A stretch of 64,000 nt of DNA from the NCBI GenBank assembly GCA_020152595.1, contig JAIGNY010001187.1, positions 535,001 through 599,000 of the forward strand, in the 5' to 3' direction. The DNA is from Chiridota heheva (lineage: Eukaryota > Echinodermata > Holothuroidea > Apodida > Chiridotidae). The notes beneath the pieces were generated by a model. That model saw only the letters and a program-made list of their open reading frames with translations, was not told the origin of the DNA and did not search any database. Shown here piece by piece: positions 52,601-61,600 of this stretch (the stretch's first letter is position 1; the number at the start of each line of letters is the position of its first letter). The position numbers and the translations under genes were made by a program.

Positions 52601-55600
52601 ATATAACAACATTTGGGTAAATTAATGCTTATTTTCCTAGTGTCTGTAACGTTACATTTTCAGGCACTTTCCGTATGCGCCCCCCCCTACCTCCTTAAAC
52701 TCCTACACCAATGGTAGATAGTGATGAAGGCGTAATAAGTAATAAGATAAGAAAATCCACTATTCGTAACTTATCATTAAAATATCAATATGATTTACCA
52801 ACCTGTTAAGAAAGCTATGATAGCAAAGAGCAGGAAAGCGAGTACCACAAAGCCAACAGCCAGACATCGCCACGTGGGACGGTCCTTCAGGTCATCCTTG
52901 GAGGTGTGGACGTGGTGGTACATCAACTGGGTGGAGTTCGTGTTGGGACCTTTATCATTGCACAATAACATTGGAACTGCTGTTCCTGATCCAATGAGGT
53001 AACCTTCTGGTAACCTGTTGAGGGCAAAAGATGGTATCCAAGAGTATAATTGTTGTTATATATAGGAATATATTACTAATCAACATATCAATATTGGTAA
53101 TCAGATAGTTATCACAAAGAACTTGTAAAATTTATTTTAAAATCATTCGATCATCAGAGAAACTGTCAACGTTCTTGTTTAGTGCTTTTGAGAGTACACC
53201 AACTACCTTAGGAAGCTTTACAAATTTGCTAAACAGAACTGAGTAAAAATGGATACAAGGACCTTTGACCGCCATTTCACGCGTAGAACATCCTTCTAAA
53301 ATTTAGTACCATTTCTTTAAAATACATTTTTTGCAATCAAGTGATGAATGATATTTTGGAACATTCCATAAACTTGGGATGCATTTAAGAAAATGTACCC
53401 ATTTGCCAAGCTGACAGAAAGTATCAGTGGGCCTCTATACAGGTCAGGTACAAGAGGCTCTTCCCCATGAGAAAGTAAATAATTTGGCGGAATGTATTTA
53501 TCAGAAGTAGTAGTATTAGTATTAGTATTATTATTGTTTGTTTTGAATGTTGTAAAGAAACAAATAAATGAAATGAAATATGAACAGTTTGGACTTGTTA
53601 TTCCACATAACTTTTAAACAAAATTGACAAATAAACTTTCTTTGTATTTCTTACTTTACAAAACACCATTGTAAAAAATATACATAAAAAAATATAAAAA
53701 AAATATAAAAAAACCTATAAAAAAATACCTTTACAAAATATGCTCTTTATATTGTGGGCTTGCACCAGGCACAAAAACACTATTCGACCCCCCTATACAA
53801 AATATGTTCTTCATATTGCAGGCTTGCACCAGGCACAAAAACACCATTCAACCCCCTATATAAAATATGCTCTTCATATTGCGGGCTTGCACCAGGCACA
53901 AAAACACCATTCAACCCCTAAATAAAAATATGCTCTTCATATTGCGGGCTTGCACCAGGCACAAAAACACCATTCAACCCCCTATTAAAAATATGCTCTT
54001 TATATTGCGGGCTTGCACCAGACACAAAAACACCATTTAACCCCCTATACAAAATATGCTCTTCATATTGCGGGCTTGCAGCAGGCACAAATACATTTTT
54101 GTTGGCAATTCATTGAATTCTGATCAAATATCAAAACAGGAATTACAGATGAAACGATTTCTGTACCTCAATCTTGGGTTGTCCATGGAGCTGAATGTGC
54201 TATTTGAGTCGTTGCCTGGAAGCCCATAACTTTCATTTCTTCTGTACTGGACACCACCGTAAGTGGAAGACCCATTCTGGCCTATTCTACGGAGTTGGGC
54301 ACAACTGGTGCATCCTGTGACGCTGCCTGAAAACAATTAATTATGGAAATGAGCTTTTCAGACTTTTTTTCAAAGCTAAGAAATACGATAAATATCATTT
54401 AATACGAAGGAACAACAAATATACAATTCATACCTGAAAGAAGTTGATAGTGGACACAAGGGAGTCTTTGACTGCCAAGTCACGTGTAAAACATCATTTG
54501 TATAAAACATCATTCTCAAATTGAGTACCATTTCTTTGAATACCTTTTTGCAATACACTTTTAAACAAATACCTGGAGGTATGTTGATAGTGTTCTGTGT
54601 AAGTGTACAGTTGGTGTTCTTACAAATATTCTTAACCTTAGTAACATTTCAATCAAAGTATCATACCTAAGGCCATTAAGCCTTTTATAGAATACCCCTT
54701 TTGGCAATACACTAATGTAATAGTTGTAAGAGATTGTTAATATAAAATGAAAAATTTTGACTGCTTATTCCACACAAAAACAATTGTATTCTGCTTAAGT
54801 GTAAAGGTTGCTATCCTGAAAGGAATCTTCCCATGGTTTTTTGTACAATTTTATTTTAAAGAGCGCCACTTTTAGAGCCAATTTGGTACAAAAATCAGGT
54901 TGATATCAATATTCCGTTCAGGAAATATGGATTTGTAAAGATTTCCCAATTGCATTTGAAAGATTTTGTACGGTATGATGAATACGTGTTTAATGATGTC
55001 ATAGAGACGATTCCATTGCAAATGTTTATTTATTTCTTTGAACGTTAATTGGTTGTTTCTGTATGATTAGAATCAATTTCCCAAAATTTATTAAAGTAGG
55101 ATATATTTGGCAATGTATATAAATACATAACTTTCAACAATTTATTTCTCTAGCAGGTTTTACTAATAAAAAAGGATAGATTTTAATGAAATACATTAAC
55201 TTTGTGGAAGAATGTGTTGCTGTGATGTCATACTGAGCCTTTTCCTATTCGTTTATAGGCATTTTTTGTGAACCATAAAGTTGAATATCTCCTGGTAGGA
55301 ATAACTTATCAACAGGATTTTTGTACTACATTATTCTTAAACATTTTCTCTTTCTTAGGAAAGGTTACAAATAACATGGGAATATTCCTTTAAGAACATT
55401 CTTAACCTTAGTAACAACTAAAGTTTTTTAAAATTTACTTGTTGACAGTGTCTGTTCCTCACATATCAAATATTATCAATGTATCTAATATCCTGCTTCG
55501 CTACCAGATCATACGTCCATGGTCAACAACTATAAATGCCCCAGCCTTAATATCTAAATATAAACAAGGATTATCAAAAACTGTATTGTAGACAAGAACT

Positions 55601-58600
55601 TCTGCCAAGCTAGCTGTTATTTAAGTCAACCTTGTAATTCATACACCAGTTATTGTTGGTGTTTTTCACATTGTCCCATGAAGCATGACTGCTTTCATGA
55701 AGAAAGAGCTGACTAATCATTCAGATCTTGCTTGACTTAACCAGAAGGACATTTAATGACAGAACCCAAACCTGGATCCAAAAAAAATGTTTGTACTACA
55801 AGATAAATAGACTTTTTGTTTTGTTACTGTCGCCTACCATGTGTTGCCTTATCACATTAGATATGTTTGCCCAATGGAGCATGACTTCCAATCTCATCCA
55901 TTAAATAATGTGTGCATCATTAGACCAGAGAAAAGATACTGATGGTGAAGTGTTACAGCCGTTACCTCCCAATTTCATGACAATCAGTAAAACTAGAGCC
56001 ATTAGTTATATCACACAAGAATAGACAATAATAGAGGAAAGTATTATCTATCATATGCCAGGTGATATTTATCATAGCTAAGAGTAACAAATTTCCCATA
56101 TTTTGACTGCAAATGACACACATTTTTAAGGGAAGAAAGTTTTTGCAAAAAACTTCACTGGATACTGAAAACTGCATATTCTTATTCATAAAGGTTCTAA
56201 AAAGATAAATTACTGTTTATTTAGAAATATTGTTTGCTTTATAGGGCAATAAATAAATATGCATGCAATAAATGGAATTAATTGTACAGACTTACACAAT
56301 AAGAAATATTTCCTCAAGTCTTAAAATTATTTCCCAAAATAAATCAATTTTAACTCCTTAAAATTTTACCCACAGGTCAATTTTTTCCAAAGCACTACTT
56401 ATATGCTGGTGTCTTTGTTCAAGTCTGGAACACATCTCCATGGTATCTACTTACCACTATTCGAACTGTTGTCATTTGCAGTCCTCATAACACTCCTTGC
56501 TATTCCTCTACCAAACATGGTCTCTTGTTCTAAATCTGCTGAAGACACCGTCTCGTAGATGGGGCTCCTACATGAAGTAGTGCTACCATCTGCCCTGAGG
56601 TACCCGCTATTGGTACTGAACATGGTATTTGATGGGTACTTTCCACAACTACTGTGAAGCGAATGGGGGTATTGGCCTCTGGGATGACTGGCAAGGAAGG
56701 GTAGGATGGGTCCTGTAGTCCGAGAGGCTCTGTGAAATTAAAAGCATGATCAAATTCAAATTGTCCTTATGGCAAAATCAGTCTCTAAACCCAGAGTGAC
56801 TCCTGTGGATATTAAACAGTTCCAAAGGATTATGCAGATCACCCTGTTTGTTTCCATGCTAGAAGTTTTCTTTAATGTACCTTGCCAATTGCCTACAATA
56901 TCCCATGATTAAAAGATGTTTGAATACATACATACATACATATATATACATACATACATACATACATACATACATTTACATACATCTTATATATATTATA
57001 TATATATATATATTTTTTTCTTACTAACAAAACAACCCCTTAGTATGAATTTTTTATCATGCTTTAGCAACAAGCTGTTTACATAATGGAAAACAAACTG
57101 ATGAAAAACAAGAGTATTTTCTGCATTAGGCATAGTTCTTCATAGAATCAAACATACCATATCAATATTAAACCACTTTTTCTCTGTCACCTGTCATAAT
57201 TTTAAAGGAATGAAATAAATGAATTAAAAAAAAATGAAAAAAAGAATGCCCAATGAATAAATAATTTGCATAAAATAATCTTAAAAAATAGAAATGAAAT
57301 GGAAAATGAGGAAGAAAGAAAGATGATAATATACTAGTAACCTACCACCTCTCATGTCAATTTCATCAAGGTCATGCGTGTCTTCCTGTGGTGGTTCACT
57401 GTCTGATAGAGACACACTGGATCTGTGATTTGGTTCACTGTCTGAACAAATAGAGACACACTGGATCTAGGTGAGGGACAATAGTAAGTGGCATCTGGTA
57501 ATGATTTCCAGATTCTGGAGAAAGATTTTCAGTCTGAAGGAAGAACAAATTCAGAAGACAAAAAGTTACTATACAACTGCTCTGCCACTAAAAGGCATCA
57601 CCTAGGGTGAGGGACAAGTGGGCATATTAGTAAGTGGCACCTGGTAATGTGTTCCACTTTCAATGCCTAAAAATTAATATTTATGTGCTAAGAATGATCA
57701 ATCAATAAAGATCACTGATCAGGAATGGGCTTTATATCGTATTTCTGTATGCATAAGCATTTATTGCCAATTTTCTTAAACTTGCAGTGTATCTTAGACA
57801 TAGACATGGTGCACATATGCAAGGTACCACATGAAAACAAGTGTCAAAAAAAGAGCCTGTAAAGGTACAAACAGCCGGGCTTGGGAGCTACTTGTGAGAT
57901 AATTAAAATTCAATGTGTGCGCTGCCTGACACATTGAGGGTTCAGTTTAGTGAGGAGTAACAATATTTTGATCTTCTCCACAAACATATGAGTGAACAGA
58001 GCTACTGAAACAAGGGAGAATGTCAGTGGGAAGGGAAACGACCAAAACTCAAGAAATGTGTACTTTCTATAAGATCACCAATAGTCAAAACATGATAATG
58101 GGATACACATACATGTGAAAATAGCGGAAATGACATTACACAGCGACACATATCAAGAAGAAAACATCCATGACTCAACGCATATGAAGCATTTAAAACC
58201 AGGGGTGTTAAAAAGGTTTTGAAGAAAAAAATAGACAAAAAGGGTATTTCTTTTCTCCTTTCATCTGTACAATGGAGGCACTTCTTTCCCATCTTAGCCT
58301 GTTCGGTAAAAATAGGATGGTTCACATGCCCTTTTTTATCCTCCTCCCTCCCCACCCCACCCTGGTGCAGGCTTCCTTCAACCACAATTACTTTGATTAT
58401 CTTATAACATTCACCTTGAGGAATGCAACCACTGCCTCAAGAAGCTCCTCTGGGTTGTCCTTCAGACTTGGCTGAAGATGCCCACATACCCCTCCTCCCA
58501 CCCCACCCTGGTGCAGGCTTCCTTCATTGTAACCACAATTACTTTGATTATTTTATAACACTCACATTGAGGAATGCATCCACTGTCTCAAAAAGCTCAT

Positions 58601-61600
58601 GCCCACATACCCCTCCTCCCCACCCACCCTGGTGCAAGCTTCCTTCATTGTAACCACAATTAATTACTCTGATTATCTTATGCAACATTCACTGGGTTGT
58701 CCTTCAGACTTGGCTGAAGATGTACCCCTCCTCCCACCACTGCCTCAAGAATCTCCACTGCCTTGAGAAGGTTGTCCTTCAGACTTGGCTGAAGATGCCC
58801 ACATAACCCTCCTCCCAACCCCACCCTGGTGTTTTCTTCATTGTAACCACAATTACTTTGATAATTTATAACACTCACATTGAGGAATGCATCCACTGCC
58901 CTCAAGAAGCTTCTCTGGTTTGTCAGTCAGACTTGACTAGAGATGCCAACATACCCCTCCTCCCATGGCTGCAGAACCAAAGGAGCAAAGGGGGAACTTT
59001 TCCCCACCCCCAACTTTTGTCAAAAGTTTAAAAAGTGCCCTTTTTCAAGGAGGAAAGGTGAGCATTTTTTTATAAAAAGGTGCCATTATAAGAAAAGGAA
59101 TATGCCCTTTTAAACATCAGATTATATATCTGATCTTTTCATTAAACTGTTGAAGAAAGTATATATCGTCTTGAAATAGACCAAAATTGTAAAAAAATGG
59201 TGCTTCGTGTGCATATAATCTATATTTATAATTTTCATACAGACAATGAAAATAACGTTGTCAGGTTGTGGACCCAAGAGCCCTTTATTCCACTTTTTTT
59301 CTATATACCTGCCTACCCTAATTTCCCAAATCATAACTTGTAAAAACTCTTTAAAAATTAGTGTGTGAGCCACCCCAAATTTTACATGTGGCATCTTTAA
59401 AATTGGGCCCAGGGCAAAATTAACAATGAGGACCCAGGCCCTTGTTGTAGACTGACGTGCACTCCCTCGTCTTCTTTTCAAAAGTTCAACAAGTGCCCCA
59501 TTACAGAGATAAAACTTTAATTTTCTTTCAAATATTAAGCAGGGGCAGATCCAGAAGGAGGGGGGGGGCCTTTCCTGAGTTTTTTTCTGATGATACTATT
59601 TTTTACCATGATGGGATCATTTTTAGTCATGGTTTGTGTAAATTTTCTTCAATTTTTGGGAAATTACATTCAATGTTTGGGAAATTACATTCAATGTTTG
59701 GGAAATCTCTTTCAATCTTTCTGAATTTCCATAATTCCATGCAATTTTAGGAAACTTTTCTTTATTTTGGGGCAATTTTTTTCAATCAGTCGATTTTCAA
59801 TATTTTTTTTTCTCTCAATATTCCTTCAAGGTTTGGAAAAAGCCTTCAATTTTGGGCAATTTTCTTAAATCTCATGCAATATTCTTAATTTAAAAAAATT
59901 TCTTTTATCTTGGAGCAATTTTTGTTTAATTTTCTTCAATTTTGGGAAATTTTGTACAATGCTTGGAAAATATCTTTTCAATTTTGGGCAATTTTCTTAA
60001 TTCTTGTGCAATTTCTTTCATTCTGGGAGCAATTTTCTTAGATTTTGGTAAATTTTGATCAATTACTGGGAAATGTTTCCAAAATTTAGCAAAATGATTT
60101 CACCACATTTTCCTTCAATTTTGTTAATAATTTCCCAATCGAAAGGAAAACATCCAATAGGGAAGGTCAACTCCTTTCAGGGAGTATCTTTCTCTCTGCT
60201 CCCACTTATAGGACTACACCCTTGTCCCAATATGTTCCATTAATCACAATAAAACGTCTCATACAACACGTTATCGCATCATCCTTGGTTTGGTTTAACT
60301 TGCCCCCCCCCCCCTCCCTCACCCCCCATTTTATCCTGGTCCTCCCTGCTGGCAAGTCACTTTATTATAACTGATCTTTTTATTTACAAATTGAAGAAAG
60401 TAGCACAAAAATTAAGACATTTGCTACAGTGTATATGCAAGCAACCTAAATTTCAATAGTGGGCACCTTTAATTTGGGGTCCAGGGAAAAATCTACAATT
60501 TAAAATTTACAATATTCTGATATACCAAGTTCAATTGATTTTATGCAGCTGAGAAAATGATAAAAATCGCCATGAACTATTCTAAAAAACCTTAGACCTA
60601 TTTGCTTTGAATATTGTTTGGTACATTCAATATTCCCAATGATGATCAGTGCAATTAACTAAACATGGTCTGTCTGTTTCCGATTTCAAGAATTTTTGCA
60701 GATCTTGGTATGAACGTTTCCCTTTTTCCCAAATGTGGTCCTATATATCTTGATATGATCAAGGATGTCCATACATCCTTGATATAATTAAACAATTTCA
60801 TACTTGCAAATACAAAAAAAAAAAGTTGAGTTGAGTCTCAGACCATTTTAGTTAAAGATTTTCAGATGGTGGGGGGAAGGGGGGGAAGGGGGAGGGGGGA
60901 GGGGGGAGGGGAGGTTAAGGGGGTAGCTATAATACTGGCTAACATGCTTTCAAAATACTTCAGTTGGAAAGTGGCCCTCAAGTCCCGTGCCCCCCCCCCT
61001 CCACTTTCAAAGATCTTCCGCCGCCTCTGCCTCCCATTCCTTCATGTAACCACAATTATTTTTGATTCTTTTATAACACTCACCTTGAGGAACGCATCCA
61101 CTGCCTCAAGAAGCTCCTCTGGGTTGTCCATCAGACTTGGCTGGAGATGAGCTGGCATGGTGTGGGTGACCCGGGGGTCATAGTAACTGGGCAAATCATT
61201 GTCATATTCAGGCTCTAGGGTGTGGTAGGGATGCACACCTGAATGAGGAGAAAAGAAATAACTTGCACTAATCCTAACACACAGGGGGCAATGGAGTTGT
61301 CTAAATTCAACCCAGAATTATCTAACAAGATTAAGAAGGGTTTGTCACCCCATAAGAGCCTAAACTAACACCACCACCACCACCACAAAAGAAAAATCAA
61401 AGATGCCCAGATTTAGGAAAAAACTTGAATTGAAATTGTGAACAGATTTGGAGCTAACCACCCACTCAGGAAAAACATTCCACTCATAAACAATTCTTTG
61501 CAAAAAGCTAAAATGCGAATATCAACTCCATGATCAACTTCAAACTGTTAATTACCACGTACGTGTCACGTGAGGATTAGCTGAAGTATGCAAGAAATAA

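Larger units (their letters stand above)
57467..61083 (-). other. Teneurin intron 2
   Basis: 3.6 kb holding duplicated exon 2 fragments (58380-58960), a second copy of the exon 3 upstream sequence (ctagggtgagggacaa, 57603), a T-rich TTCAATTTTGGGAAA block (59630-60130) and G-rich tracts (60870-60920). No extra exon is firmly supported. Confidence 0.6.

Noticed and set aside
58411-58483. Alternative, mutually exclusive copy of teneurin exon 2
   Set aside because: It has an open frame and a donor-like GTGAATG, but the upstream side is G-rich with no polypyrimidine tract or good acceptor.
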